Positions 1 to 8,003 are shown, counted from the stretch's first letter. The stretch: 64,000 nt of DNA from Glaciecola sp947496235 (GCF_050306235.1 NZ_JBLWFH010000005.1:186001-250000), one strand, 5' to 3'. Notes: generated by a model from the sequence alone, not told the origin. Numbers and translations are program-made.

Positions 1-1041
1 AACCAAAAATTAAAGCAAAAAATTCGTGATCTCGAAATGCAGCTTTCTGAAGAGTTAAGTGAAAAAAGTACTCTTCAAGAGCAGGTGAACAACATAGACA
101 AGGACGCTCAATATTTCAGTGATAACTTAATAACATGCATGCTGACATCATTGAATCAACTTGACGGTATTCGAAATTCTATTGCCCAAGCCTACCAAGT
201 AGCGATAGAAGATACTGCCAAAGTAACCGAACTAGATACTATGTTTGGTACGTCCAAAGCCTCACTAACTGAAATTTCCCAGTCTATGGGGAGCATGAAT
301 GAACGCATGACAGATATGGCCACAGGCATCACAGGTTTAAGTGATACAGCTGATTCTATCAATTCCTTTGTTACTACTATTACCAGTATCAGTGATCAAA
401 CAAATTTACTAGCATTGAACGCGGCAATAGAAGCGGCAAGAGCTGGGGATGCAGGTAGAGGCTTCAGCGTGGTTGCAGATGAAGTGCGCTCATTGGCGAC
501 GGAAACCAATAAGTCGGCGAGTGAAGTCTCAGAGTTAGTTACGAATATCATATCCTCTACTCGAAGTGCTACAGGCTCTGTGGATACCATACGCAATAAT
601 AGCGAGCTACTTTCCAGTGGCATAAATGGGTTGGATGAGAATTATCAAACCATAGCGAATCAATGCAAGAGCATGATGCACAATATAGAACGCTCTTCTC
701 TAGATACCTTTATTCAAACTGTTAAGCTGGATCATCTAGTGTGGAAAGGTAAAGTCTATACAGCATTAAAAGACAATAGCGCATTGTCGGCAAGTCAGCT
801 TGGTGATCATACAAGCTGTCGACTAGGCAAGTGGTATGAGACAGAGGGACGTAACTTGTTCGGCAATAAAGGCGCTTTTTCTGAAATTCGAAGACCTCAT
901 GAAGAATTACATACCCATGGCATTGATGCTTTAGAAGCCAAAGCAAAGGGCGACGCTCATGCTTGCTTGAATCATCTGAAGCAGATGGAAGCTGCTAGTA
1001 TCAAAGTTCTGGAAAACCTGCAAAAGTTAATTGAACAGTAA
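1..1041 (+). CDS. Methyl-accepting chemotaxis protein with C-terminal CZB domain (5' end outside window)
   Basis: The reading frame is open to base 1, so the start lies upstream and the ATG at 37 is probably internal. The visible part holds a short coiled coil, then the MCP signalling hairpin, whose conserved tip (ISDQTNLLALNAAIEAARAG) contacts CheA/CheW. The last ~110 residues look like a chemoreceptor zinc-binding (CZB) domain: a His in the LDHLVWK stretch, a Cys in the HTSCRLGKWY stretch, and two later His in RPHEELHTHG, matching the zinc-ligand pattern of that family. No membrane segment is visible in the retained part, so a soluble cytoplasmic receptor is possible, but the missing N-terminus could hold one. 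Family knowledge links CZB domains to zinc or oxidant sensing; the ligand here is unknown. A terminator follows at 1103. Confidence 0.9.
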   Translation, partial: NQKLKQKIRDLEMQLSEELSEKSTLQEQVNNIDKDAQYFSDNLITCMLTSLNQLDGIRNSIAQAYQVAIEDTAKVTELDTMFGTSKASLTEISQSMGSMNERMTDMATGITGLSDTADSINSFVTTITSISDQTNLLALNAAIEAARAGDAGRGFSVVADEVRSLATETNKSASEVSELVTNIISSTRSATGSVDTIRNNSELLSSGINGLDENYQTIANQCKSMMHNIERSSLDTFIQTVKLDHLVWKGKVYTALKDNSALSASQLGDHTSCRLGKWYETEGRNLFGNKGAFSEIRRPHEELHTHGIDALEAKAKGDAHACLNHLKQMEAASIKVLENLQKLIEQ

Positions 1042-1102
1042 ATTGTCAAACTAACGTCATTTAATTTTCACTGAATTGTCACTAATGCATCCTACTATTA
1101 AG

Positions 1103-1130
1103 CGCCAAGTCACCTGTACTTGGCGTTTTT
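1103..1130 (+). terminator. Rho-independent terminator after the chemoreceptor gene
   Basis: Perfect 8-bp stem CGCCAAGT / ACTTGGCG with a 7-base loop, followed by five T. The T tract runs straight into the ATG of the next gene at 1131, which is unusual. Confidence 0.8.
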
Positions 1131-1922
1131 ATGCAAACTATATATAGCAAATCAGTTTTTATTTCAGACCTTCATCTTGGTAGCTTAGATTGTAAAGCTG
1201 AGATGTTGTTAGACTTTCTTAATCGTATTCAATGTGAAAATCTCTATTTGGTTGGCGACATAGTAGATATGTGGGCCATGTCGCGTCAGTTTAGATGGCC
1301 TGAATTACACAATCAGATCATGCATAAAATTTTTCAAATCAGCCGCACTAAAACCAAGGTGTATTATCTGCCAGGTAATCATGACGAACCCTTGCAGAAA
1401 TATTCGGGTTTTGAATTTGCGAATATTAAAATAGCCCGCGAACTGATTCATACCAGCGCCGACAATAAACAATATCTAGTATTTCATGGTGATCAGTGTG
1501 ACGGCGATGTTCAGTTAGGCAAGTTTGAAGCTTGGATTGGCGATAAGGGGTATAGCTTATTATTGGCACTTAATCGTTGGTACCACCTGTATAAGCAAAA
1601 GACGGGACAAAATTACTGGTCGTTAGCAGGATATATAAAGTCTCGCATTAGAGGTGCAGGCGCGGCAATTACTCAATACAAAAAAGCCGCGGCAGAACAT
1701 GCTAAAAGAAAAAAGCTACACGGCGTTATTTGTGGGCATATTCATCATCCTGAATCAGACCAGATTAATGGAATTCATTATTTAAATGACGGTGATTGGG
1801 TCGAAAACTGCACTGCTTTATTGGAAAATCATCAAGGTGAATTTTCGCTAATGCATTACACCGAGCATTTCCAATCTAATGTTCAGCAAATTGATAAGAA
1901 ATTACCTAAACGAGCGGCATAA
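1131..1922 (+). CDS. LpxH-like metallophosphoesterase (UDP-2,3-diacylglucosamine diphosphatase family)
   Basis: 263 residues with all five calcineurin-type metal motifs in order: SDLHLG (D13, H15), GDIVDMW (D43), PGNHDE (N83, H84), HGDQCDG and GHIHHP, then YLNDGDWVE near the C-terminus. This is the COG2908 group, whose members hydrolyse UDP-2,3-diacylglucosamine in lipid A synthesis. It is somewhat longer than E. coli LpxH (about 240 residues) and has the longer insert after HGDQCDG typical of the second LpxH-like branch, so I do not assign lpxH; a separate lpxH may exist elsewhere. It has no visible ribosome-binding site: the ATG follows directly on the T tract of a terminator hairpin. The nearest in-frame stop upstream is at 1083 and no better start lies between. 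It stands alone and ends at a second hairpin. Confidence 0.85.
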   Translation: MQTIYSKSVFISDLHLGSLDCKAEMLLDFLNRIQCENLYLVGDIVDMWAMSRQFRWPELHNQIMHKIFQISRTKTKVYYLPGNHDEPLQKYSGFEFANIKIARELIHTSADNKQYLVFHGDQCDGDVQLGKFEAWIGDKGYSLLLALNRWYHLYKQKTGQNYWSLAGYIKSRIRGAGAAITQYKKAAAEHAKRKKLHGVICGHIHHPESDQINGIHYLNDGDWVENCTALLENHQGEFSLMHYTEHFQSNVQQIDKKLPKRAA

Positions 1923-1923
1923 A

Positions 1924-1946
1924 AAAGGAAGCTTGAAGCTTCCTTT
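1924..1946. terminator. Bidirectional terminator hairpin
   Basis: Near-perfect palindrome: AAAGGAAGCTT, one G, AAGCTTCCTTT, lying between the convergent phosphoesterase gene and the DUF4870-like gene. A and T runs flank both sides, so it can serve both strands. Confidence 0.75.
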
Positions 1947-1955
1947 GAATAATTG

Positions 1956-2309
1956 TTAAAACATCCAAGTAGTTGGGTCTGGATGTGGTAGTTTTTTATC
2001 AATCAATTGGAATCCTTTAACGCATCTGATGATTAACCAAATCAGCCAGAAAAGTAGTACAAGATACCCAATTAGAATTATTGCTAAAAGCGAACCAACG
2101 AATAAAAACAAGAATCCAATCCAAAATGTTCTTATTTGAAACTGGTAATGACTTTCTAGCCACTCCTCGCTTTCCCCTTTATTGATATAGGCAATTACTA
2201 CACCTATTATCCCAGTTACACCTACTATCAGCCCGGCTAAGTAGAGAATATAAACTAACTTGGCCATTGATGAAGTATCGTTACCGGATTGAAGTTCAAT
2301 TTCGCTCAT
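1956..2309 (-). CDS. DUF4870-like small membrane protein
   Basis: 117 residues with three hydrophobic segments (about residues 15-40, 60-80 and 80-98) and a charged loop (NKGESEEWLESHYQFQIRTF) between the first two. The pattern 'YI..G...W...H..FQ.RTFW' fits the DUF4870 (Tic20-like fold) inner-membrane family. Function is unknown in the family. Single-gene unit; convergent with the phosphoesterase across a shared terminator. The assignment rests on motif resemblance only. Confidence 0.7.
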   Translation of the reverse strand: MSEIELQSGNDTSSMAKLVYILYLAGLIVGVTGIIGVVIAYINKGESEEWLESHYQFQIRTFWIGFLFLFVGSLLAIILIGYLVLLFWLIWLIIRCVKGFQLIDKKLPHPDPTTWMF

Positions 2310-2391
2310 TTTAATCCCTTATATTTTGGAAGAGTTTTGTAATTTATAGCAGTAATGTAACCAACAAACCTTATACCATGCAATTAAACTA

Positions 2392-2877
2392 TTATATAAA
2401 TTTTGTGTAATCGCCTTCTTTACTCTGCAACACAGCCTTCAACTTAGGGTCCTCTAAAAAAAAGAAATCGTCGAAGGTGAAGCCAGGAGCAACTGTACAT
2501 CCCAATAATGTATATAATCCTGTTGTTTCTGCCGCTTGATAATATCCTCGTGGGACCACTTTATAATAATTATTTTGTACTTCGCGGCCAATGTGTCCGA
2601 TAAAGGTTTCTTCCACTTCTAATCCGTCAAAGGTCAATATACGCAGTGGGTCGCCTTCGTAGACATTCCAAATTTCATCGTGCAATACCTTGTGCCAGCG
2701 ACTAATTTGACCTTGGGGCATCAAATAATAAATGTGGCTCATGGCTACACGTTGCTCGTTGGCGGTAGGAGAGGTTAAGGATAAATTTGAACGATACTCT
2801 TCATTATAGTAACCACCTTCAGGATGGGGTTTTAACGAGAGGCTTTCAATGAGATTTTCTATGCGACTTTGGGTCAT
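2392..2877 (-). CDS. Cupin_5 (DUF985) family protein
   Basis: 161 residues. The N-terminus (IENLIESLSLKPHPEGGYYN) and the later SHIYYLMPQGQISRWHK and GCTVAPGFTFDDFF stretches are hallmarks of the DUF985/Cupin_5 family (yeast YML079w-like), single-domain beta-barrel cupins whose substrate is not established. The metal-site histidines of classic cupins are only partly present. It is divergent from the ribosomal operon, so its promoter must lie in the 190-base gap shared with rpsF. Confidence 0.85.
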   Translation of the reverse strand: MTQSRIENLIESLSLKPHPEGGYYNEEYRSNLSLTSPTANEQRVAMSHIYYLMPQGQISRWHKVLHDEIWNVYEGDPLRILTFDGLEVEETFIGHIGREVQNNYYKVVPRGYYQAAETTGLYTLLGCTVAPGFTFDDFFFLEDPKLKAVLQSKEGDYTKFI

Positions 2878-2954
2878 AAAATACTTTATTCGCTCAATTG
2901 TCCTAGATTTAGTGCTAAAGTATTACTGATTTTTAATTTTATCGCAATTTTTCC

Positions 2955-2983
2955 TTGAGCCTCATTATCGATTTCTGTATACT
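2955..2983 (+). promoter_or_regulatory. Sigma-70 promoter of the rpsF operon
   Basis: TTGAGC at 2955-2960 and TATACT at 2978-2983 separated by exactly 17 bases, followed by a GC-rich stretch (GCGCGC), as expected of a stringently controlled ribosomal-protein promoter. Transcription would begin near 2990, leaving a leader of about 80 bases before rpsF. Confidence 0.75.
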
Positions 2984-3036
2984 CGCGCGCCTCGCAGCTA
3001 TTATAACGTTCCTTGCCTTTATGACAGATTGCTGCG

Positions 3037-3066
3037 CTGTCCCGAGGCTTTAACCGTAGGGAGCAG
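3037..3066 (+). promoter_or_regulatory. Candidate S6:S18 autoregulatory leader hairpin
   Basis: CTGTCCC (3037-3043) can pair with GGGA plus CAG (3059-3062 and 3064-3066, one bulged G), enclosing a loop that contains GG-CUUUAA-CC followed by CCG. The 3' strand is the Shine-Dalgarno sequence AGGGAG of rpsF. Known rpsF leaders bind the S6:S18 complex through a CCG-containing element and shut off translation. The pairing is seen in sequence; protein binding is inferred. Confidence 0.5.
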
Positions 3067-3068
3067 AA

Positions 3069-3455
3069 ATGCGTCATTACGAAATTGTATTCATGGTTCA
3101 CCCAGATCAGAGTGAACAAGTACCTGGTATGATTGAAAAATACCGTGGTATCTTAGAGCAAGACGGCGGTTCTATTCATCGTCTTGAAGATTGGGGTCGT
3201 CGTCAGTTGGCTTATCCAATCGAAAAACTTCACAAAGCACACTATGTTCTTATCAATGCTGAAGCAACTGCTGAAGCTGTTGAAGAATTAGAAACTGCTT
3301 TCCGCTACAACGATGTTATCTTACGTAACCTAGTTATGCGCACTAAGTCTGCTATGACTGAAGCGTCTCCTATGGCGAAAGAAGAACGTCGTGAAGAGCG
3401 CAAAGAGCGTTCTGCACCTAGAGTAGAATCTGTAGAAGAAGAGGGAGAAGAATAA
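3069..3455 (+). CDS. rpsF: 30S ribosomal protein bS6
   Basis: 128 residues starting MRHYEIVFMVHPDQSEQVPG, the diagnostic N-terminus of S6, with the conserved EDWGRRQLAYPI segment and a Glu/Arg-rich C-terminal tail. S6 sits on the platform of the 30S subunit as a heterodimer with S18. AGGGAG at 3058-3063 gives a strong ribosome-binding site 5 bases from the ATG. First gene of an operon; its stop codon overlaps the rpsR start by one base, which implies translational coupling of the two interacting proteins. The acidic tail (VEEEGEE) resembles the substrate of RimK-type glutamylation, but no rimK is in the window. Confidence 0.98.
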   Translation: MRHYEIVFMVHPDQSEQVPGMIEKYRGILEQDGGSIHRLEDWGRRQLAYPIEKLHKAHYVLINAEATAEAVEELETAFRYNDVILRNLVMRTKSAMTEASPMAKEERREERKERSAPRVESVEEEGEE

Positions 3456-3682
3456 TGGCTCGCTATTTTAGACGTCGTAAGTTCTGCCGTTTTTCAGCAG
3501 AAGGTGTGCAAGAGATCGATTATAAAGACATCTCTTTGTTAAGAAACTACATCACTGAAAGTGGTAAAATTGTACCTAGCCGTATCACTGGCACAAGTGC
3601 AAAATATCAGCGTCAGCTTTCAACTGCAATTAAGCGTGCTCGCTTCCTTGCGTTGTTACCGTACACAGATTCACACAAGTAA
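3455..3682 (+). CDS. rpsR: 30S ribosomal protein bS18
   Basis: 75 residues, the normal length, with the characteristic YFRRRKFCRF start, ITGTSAKYQRQL and IKRARFLALLPY. It binds 16S rRNA next to S6. Its ATG overlaps the rpsF stop (TAATG) and its ribosome-binding site GAGGGAG lies inside the end of rpsF. In E. coli priB sits between rpsF and rpsR; here there is no room for it. Confidence 0.98.
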   Translation: MARYFRRRKFCRFSAEGVQEIDYKDISLLRNYITESGKIVPSRITGTSAKYQRQLSTAIKRARFLALLPYTDSHK

Positions 3683-3707
3683 GTTTGGCAATTAAGAGGT
3701 AGCAAAG

Positions 3708-4160
3708 ATGGAAATCATTCTACTAGATAAAATCGCCAACTTAGGCGGTCTAGGTGATCAGGTAACTGTAAGATCTGGCTATGCGCGTAACTTTTTGTTC
3801 CCGCAAGGCAAAGCAGTTCCTGCAACAAAAGACAATGTTGAAAAATTTGAACAGCGTCGTGCAGAGTTAGAAGCTAAAATTGCTGGTCAATTAGCAGAAG
3901 CTGAAGCTCGTGCAGAAAAACTTAACGCTTTAGAAGCAGTGACTATCGCTGCTCCAGCAGGCGATGAAGGTAAATTATTTGGTTCAGTTGGTACTCGTGA
4001 CATCGCTGATGCAGTAACTGCTGCTGGTGTCGAAGTAACTAAAGCTGAAGTGAAATTACCTACTGGTACTTTGCGTGAAACTGGCGAATATGAAGTTGAT
4101 ATTCAAGTACACGCAGACGTTATGGCGACTATCAAACTAGTAATTATTGCTGAAGCTTAA
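3708..4160 (+). CDS. rplI: 50S ribosomal protein bL9
   Basis: 150 residues. The N-terminal rRNA-binding domain begins MEIILLDKIANLGGLGDQV and has the YARNFLFPQGKA signature; a long central helix (about residues 42-75) joins it to the C-terminal domain containing GKLFGSVGTRDIADAV. It lies 25 bases after rpsR with AGAGG upstream and is followed by a strong terminator, so the operon is rpsF-rpsR-rplI. Confidence 0.98.
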   Translation: MEIILLDKIANLGGLGDQVTVRSGYARNFLFPQGKAVPATKDNVEKFEQRRAELEAKIAGQLAEAEARAEKLNALEAVTIAAPAGDEGKLFGSVGTRDIADAVTAAGVEVTKAEVKLPTGTLRETGEYEVDIQVHADVMATIKLVIIAEA

Positions 4161-4190
4161 TTGCTGATAGTTGTTGTCACAATATTAAGA

Positions 4191-4216
4191 AAAGCAGGGA
4201 GTTCCCTGCTTTTTTT
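4191..4216 (+). terminator. Terminator of the rpsF-rpsR-rplI operon
   Basis: Perfect 10-bp stem AAAGCAGGGA / TCCCTGCTTT with a 2-base nominal loop (effective loop larger) and a run of seven T. The convergent gene at 4233 may use the A tract on the other strand. Confidence 0.9.
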
Positions 4217-4232
4217 ATGTCTTATGATTTAT

Positions 4233-5171
4233 TTAGAGTTCCCAGTTAATGCCTATTTGAAAACGTGAATTGTTTTCTACTGCTTCAAAGCCTGCAAACC
4301 ATGCTAAGCCAGAATCATTAATACTTCCACCCAGTTCTCCGGCTATACCATGGCCAGTACCTAAAAAATCTTCCGTCAATTCTGCACGTAAACCAAAATC
4401 ATCATCAACAAAAGCGTAATGAACAAAATACTCGATTGGATAATTAGCTAGGGCAAACTCACTTTCGAGTCCCCATACAGTTTTGTATTTAGTTTCATAA
4501 AGGCGCGCGATAAATTCCGCGAATAGGGTAGTTAATTCTGAGGTCTTATAGCGCATTTCGGTTCTAACGAAGTTACCACCTGTCATCCGCTCAGCACTAA
4601 TTTCGTAACTCCATTGTTGATCAATTCGAGCGGAATATTCAATTTCAATGTAATTCAAGGTTTCTGGCGTCTGCAGAGCTTTAGAAGCGTCCAGAGTAGA
4701 AAGTTCACCTAGCACAATTTCTAAATTATCATTACCTAGTTTGCGCACGTGCCTTACACCTTTAATCCAACCGTCTTTGGATAACCCAGAAGATGATACT
4801 CTTCCTTTGTAAGTTGGAATTACCCCTAACTCAGTTTTACCATAGTCCCCTTGATGACGAAGATATAATCTGCGCATGTATAGATAATCTGACTCCCCAT
4901 CATCTAATGTGTTGTGGCTTGAACCATATTCATTACCAGTGACAATAAAGCTATTGAGACTCCAAGTGTCGTTAAACCTTATTTTAGGGTTATAGCGCAC
5001 TCTATATTCAAATTCCGCTGATTGATTTGAGTTATCATCTAGTCTCAATTCGAACTCAGCCTGTTGTTCAAACTCAGAACTTTTGGCTCGTTCAATTGGT
5101 ATCAGGCATAATGCAAAACCTGTAAATAAGGTGGAAAGTACTTTGTTATATGCTGTGTAAGTCGAATCCAT
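4233..5171 (-). CDS. Predicted outer-membrane beta-barrel protein
   Basis: 312 residues with an N-terminal hydrophobic segment after a short polar start (signal peptide, cleavage probably near AKSSEFE). The rest alternates charged and aromatic residues in many 8-12 residue stretches (for example LYLRHQGDYGKTELGVIP, FEYRVRYNPKIRF, GLAWFAGFEAVE) and ends in IGINWEL, all typical of a porin-like barrel. I do not recognise the family with confidence; it could be an export porin or a capsule/alginate-related barrel. A purine-rich GGAAGGA stands just before the ATG. Monocistronic, convergent with the ribosomal operon. Confidence 0.6.
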   Translation of the reverse strand: MDSTYTAYNKVLSTLFTGFALCLIPIERAKSSEFEQQAEFELRLDDNSNQSAEFEYRVRYNPKIRFNDTWSLNSFIVTGNEYGSSHNTLDDGESDYLYMRRLYLRHQGDYGKTELGVIPTYKGRVSSSGLSKDGWIKGVRHVRKLGNDNLEIVLGELSTLDASKALQTPETLNYIEIEYSARIDQQWSYEISAERMTGGNFVRTEMRYKTSELTTLFAEFIARLYETKYKTVWGLESEFALANYPIEYFVHYAFVDDDFGLRAELTEDFLGTGHGIAGELGGSINDSGLAWFAGFEAVENNSRFQIGINWEL

Positions 5172-5302
5172 ATCCTTCCGAATCTTGCTAAAGCCATTTT
5201 AAAATGGACTTTCTATTTAGTTAAATCTAGACGTTGTGTACGTAGAAAATATCATCTAGGTTTGGAAAATTATATTTCCCATAAGTGATTTTTAAGTAGA
5301 CT

Positions 5303-5878
5303 CTAATTTACTAAGATTAACTTTGGAAGTGAGTCTATAATTGCATCAAATGGATCAATATCTTTATATCCACGACATAAGATCACGGCACCTTCTAAAC
5401 AAGCTAGCAAAGTAATAGCAGTTGAATTAGCTGAAGATTTAGAGTGCCCCAGCGTAATTAAATAGTCGCTAATGGGTATGCGCCAGTCATTAAATATTTT
5501 AGCAATAGCGTTTCGGATTTGGTGATAATTATCTTCTTGAGAGGCTTCAACAGCGGCAGCAACAATAGGACAACCCTTTTCAAAATTACTCTTAACCAAT
5601 TTTTCGCGCCATTGGACTAAAAATAATTGTAGCCCGTTTTTCTTATCCTTTTCTAAACATTCTTTTAACCGTAATGCGGCTCTTTCGCCAGCCCATTCTA
5701 GGGTTTCTAATACGATCTGCTGTTTACCATTTGGAAAATTATGATAGGTCGAACCAAGAGGCGCATTGGCGAATTTAGATAACTCTCGAATACTGACTCC
5801 CTTTAACCCATTAGTCGCAAGGATATTAGCTGCCGCTTCGATGACTTTTTGCCGACCTTGAGATGCTCTTTTACTCAT
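5303..5878 (-). CDS. TetR/AcrR family transcriptional regulator (LmrA/YxaF-like)
   Basis: 191 residues. The N-terminal 50 residues form a TetR helix-turn-helix: VIEAAANILATNGLKGVSIR, then a recognition helix and the family signature GSTYHNFPNGK. The C-terminal ligand domain has FEKGCPIVAAAVE, as in the LmrA/YxaF branch that governs efflux or detoxification genes. The gene is divergent from the broken alpha/beta hydrolase gene at 5959, and a palindrome of TetR-operator type lies just upstream of its ATG, so autoregulation plus control of the divergent transcript is likely. No strong ribosome-binding site is visible. Confidence 0.88.
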   Translation of the reverse strand: MSKRASQGRQKVIEAAANILATNGLKGVSIRELSKFANAPLGSTYHNFPNGKQQIVLETLEWAGERAALRLKECLEKDKKNGLQLFLVQWREKLVKSNFEKGCPIVAAAVEASQEDNYHQIRNAIAKIFNDWRIPISDYLITLGHSKSSANSTAITLLACLEGAVILCRGYKDIDPFDAIIDSLPKLILVN

Positions 5879-5892
5879 TTATAAATCCGCTT

Positions 5893-5910
5893 GTTATAAC
5901 AACTGTTATA
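5893..5910. promoter_or_regulatory. Candidate TetR operator
   Basis: TATAACA (5895-5901), AC, TGTTATA (5904-5910) is a perfect 7-bp inverted repeat with a 2-base spacer, placed 15-30 bases upstream of the regulator ATG in the divergent intergenic region. A related half-site CGTTATAA occurs near 5940. Confidence 0.55.
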
Positions 5911-5958
5911 GGATAGCATGCTAAATTAATTAAGACACTCGTTATAATTTGGTTGGCT

Positions 5959-6641
5959 ATGAAATCGATACAATTACACACGACGGACAAATTTGAGTTA
6001 AAAGGCTATAGGTTCTCAGGGATTGGGGGAGAAAGGACCTAGCCGCCGCTGTTGAGTACATGGAATCAGGGGAATTACCTTTGTTTATGATTGGACATTC
6101 CTATGGCGGACACGCATTTGGCTTATTACCGAATCATCAAAAAGTAGCAGGATTTTACGTATATGGGACAGGTGCAGGTTGGCATGGTTATATGCCATGG
6201 CCAGAACAAATTAAGGTGTTGTTTATGTGGAACACTATTCTACCTATGATAACAAGGTGGAAAGGCTATTGTGCGTGGAGCGCGTTGGGGATGGGAGAAG
6301 ATTTACCTAAAGATGTTTTTTATCAATGGCGCCGCTGGTGTCGTTATCCTAGATACTTTTTTGACGATCCTAAGATGGATGGCATTGATAAATTATATGA
6401 ATCTGTTCGCACACCGATGGTTACTGCAAATGCCATGGATGACCGTTGGGCTATGCCGGCATCGAGAGATGCATTTGTTCAGTATTATAAAAACGCTCCG
6501 CTTTCTAAGCTCGATATTCCAGCAACAATGATACCGGGTGGAATTGGGCACATGGGATACTTCCGTAAGAATGCTATTCCACTTTGGCAGGGGAGTCTTG
6601 ACTGGTTTAGTGAATTAATTTCGGAACAAATGGTTGCATAA
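5959..6641 (+). pseudogene. Alpha/beta hydrolase (COG4757-like) with internal deletion and frameshift
   Basis: An ATG at 5959 opens a frame giving MKSIQLHTTDKFELKGYRFS, a normal N-terminus for this hydrolase family, but it stops at 6040. From 6021 another frame reads DWGRKDLAAAVEYM and continues through the nucleophile elbow GHSYGGH to the natural C-terminus, with MGEDLPKDV, WCRYPRYFFDDP and GHMGYFR, all typical of the family. The roughly 75-80 codons expected between these parts (first strands, oxyanion loop) are absent and the two parts are out of frame, so an internal deletion is the simplest reading. An ATG at 6060 could start a 193-residue fragment but has no ribosome-binding site and would lack the N-terminal half of the core sheet. 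It faces the TetR gene and its operator. Confidence 0.8.
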
Positions 6642-6692
6642 ACAATAATATAAAAAGTATAGAGCGTGTATAAATCAAAACAGAGGTAAAAA

Positions 6693-7130
6693 ATGAATGT
6701 GTCCGAATTAACCGGCTTAGAACAACTGGAAGCGATAGTGCGCGGAGACATACCGCAACCTAGTATTTTCGAAACAATGGGTATGCATGAACTTGTCATT
6801 GAAAGAGGCAAAGCACTTATTGAATGCAAAGCTACAGATAGGCATTGTAACCCAATGGGCGGAGTGCATGGAGGCTTTGCAGCGACAGTGCTTGATTCAG
6901 TAACAGGTTGTGCAGTACACAGTGCTTTAGAGGCCAATGTTTCTTATGGCACTATTGATCTAGCAGTAAAAATGATGAGACCAATCCCGATCAACCAAAC
7001 GCTTTTTGCGGAGGCAAAAGTAACCCATATTTCTCGCTCATTAGGCATAGCCGAAGGTTATATTCGCGACAAAGATGGTAAATTATTTGCCAGCGGTAAT
7101 GCAACATGCTTTATAAAGCGTCCAAAATGA
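6693..7130 (+). CDS. PaaI-family hotdog-fold acyl-CoA thioesterase
   Basis: 145 residues with the PaaI/YdiI-type motif HCNPMGGVHGGFAATVLDS, in which the HGG loop and the following Asp form the active site, and a C-terminal strand ending GNATCFIKR. Family members hydrolyse aryl- or acyl-CoA. It lies 51 bases after the broken hydrolase, probably on the same transcript and therefore possibly under the divergent TetR regulator. A ribosome-binding site (AGAGG) precedes the ATG. Substrate unknown. Confidence 0.88.
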   Translation: MNVSELTGLEQLEAIVRGDIPQPSIFETMGMHELVIERGKALIECKATDRHCNPMGGVHGGFAATVLDSVTGCAVHSALEANVSYGTIDLAVKMMRPIPINQTLFAEAKVTHISRSLGIAEGYIRDKDGKLFASGNATCFIKRPK

Positions 7131-7232
7131 TGTGAATTCTAAACTAAGCTTACGTATTAATAGCTGAATTGTTTTCTAAAAATTAGATATATAAACACTA
7201 AATATTGCAATTTTTATTCTAATAAAAAGAAA

Positions 7233-7238
7233 TATAAT
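7233..7238 (+). promoter_or_regulatory. Candidate -10 element for the pirin gene
   Basis: Consensus TATAAT about 30 bases before the pirin ATG within an AT-rich gap. No convincing -35 box at 17 bases; TTTTTA at 7211-7216 is the nearest. Confidence 0.4.
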
Positions 7239-7268
7239 GCTTTCATTGAAAATATATCAGGAATCTTT

Positions 7269-7973
7269 ATGTCATATATCAGAAAAGCCGACCAACGTGG
7301 AATGGTCGATATTGGCTGGTTAAAGAGCAAACACAGTTTTTCCTTTGGGCATTATTATGACCATGATCATATGGGCGTTTCGGTTTTGCGTGTTATTAAT
7401 GATGATACCGTAGCTCCTGGAGCGGGTTTCGATACTCATGGACACAGGGATATGGAAATTATCTCTTATGTGTTAGAGGGTGAGTTGGAGCATCAAGATA
7501 ATCAGGGCAATCGGCATATTGTGCGTCCAGGTGAAGTGCAAAGAATGAGTGCCGGTACTGGTGTTATGCATTCTGAATTTAACCCTTCTAAGACTAACAG
7601 AGTTAAATTTTTACAAATTTGGATAATACCCAACAAAGTAGGGGTAGCACCAAGTTATCAACAAAAGAAAATTGAACAGCACGCGAAATTAACCCCGCTG
7701 GTTACCCCTGATGGTCATAGTGGCAGTATTAGCATGCATCAAGATGCTTCCCTATATAGACTGAAATTGTCTACTAATGATTCATTGCATTTGCAATATG
7801 GCACCGACCGCCAAGGTTACTTGCATGTAATTGAAGGCGATATATCAGTTAACGGTGTCGCTTTATCTGCTGGCGATGCTATTGCGCCAGACTCAACTGA
7901 GTCTTTGGAATTTATATCCAATGATAGTGAGGTTGAAGCATTATGGTTTGATTTACCAAAGAAAAAGCACTGA
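7269..7973 (+). CDS. Pirin family bicupin (YhhW-like)
   Basis: 234 residues. The N-terminal cupin carries the metal ligands H57, H59, H101 and E103 (FDTHGHRDME and TGVMHSEFN), the same spacing as E. coli YhhW, which has quercetin 2,3-dioxygenase activity in vitro. The C-terminal half is the second, metal-free cupin. Cytoplasmic; no signal peptide. AGGA precedes the ATG. Physiological role unknown; pirins are often stress-induced. Stands alone, with a hairpin downstream. Confidence 0.92.
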   Translation: MSYIRKADQRGMVDIGWLKSKHSFSFGHYYDHDHMGVSVLRVINDDTVAPGAGFDTHGHRDMEIISYVLEGELEHQDNQGNRHIVRPGEVQRMSAGTGVMHSEFNPSKTNRVKFLQIWIIPNKVGVAPSYQQKKIEQHAKLTPLVTPDGHSGSISMHQDASLYRLKLSTNDSLHLQYGTDRQGYLHVIEGDISVNGVALSAGDAIAPDSTESLEFISNDSEVEALWFDLPKKKH

Positions 7974-8003
7974 GTGGAGTTAAATTAAGGCTTTTTATGA
8001 TGG

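Noticed and set aside
6060..6641. A genuine 193-residue hydrolase starting at ATG 6060
   Set aside because: The preceding codons in the same frame encode the family motif DWGRKDLAAAVEY, and no ribosome-binding site precedes this ATG; a deletion explains the data better.
6485..6937. 150-codon open frame on the minus strand
   Set aside because: It lies opposite the hydrolase remnant and the well-supported PaaI thioesterase gene, has low-complexity Ser/Pro content and no recognisable domain.
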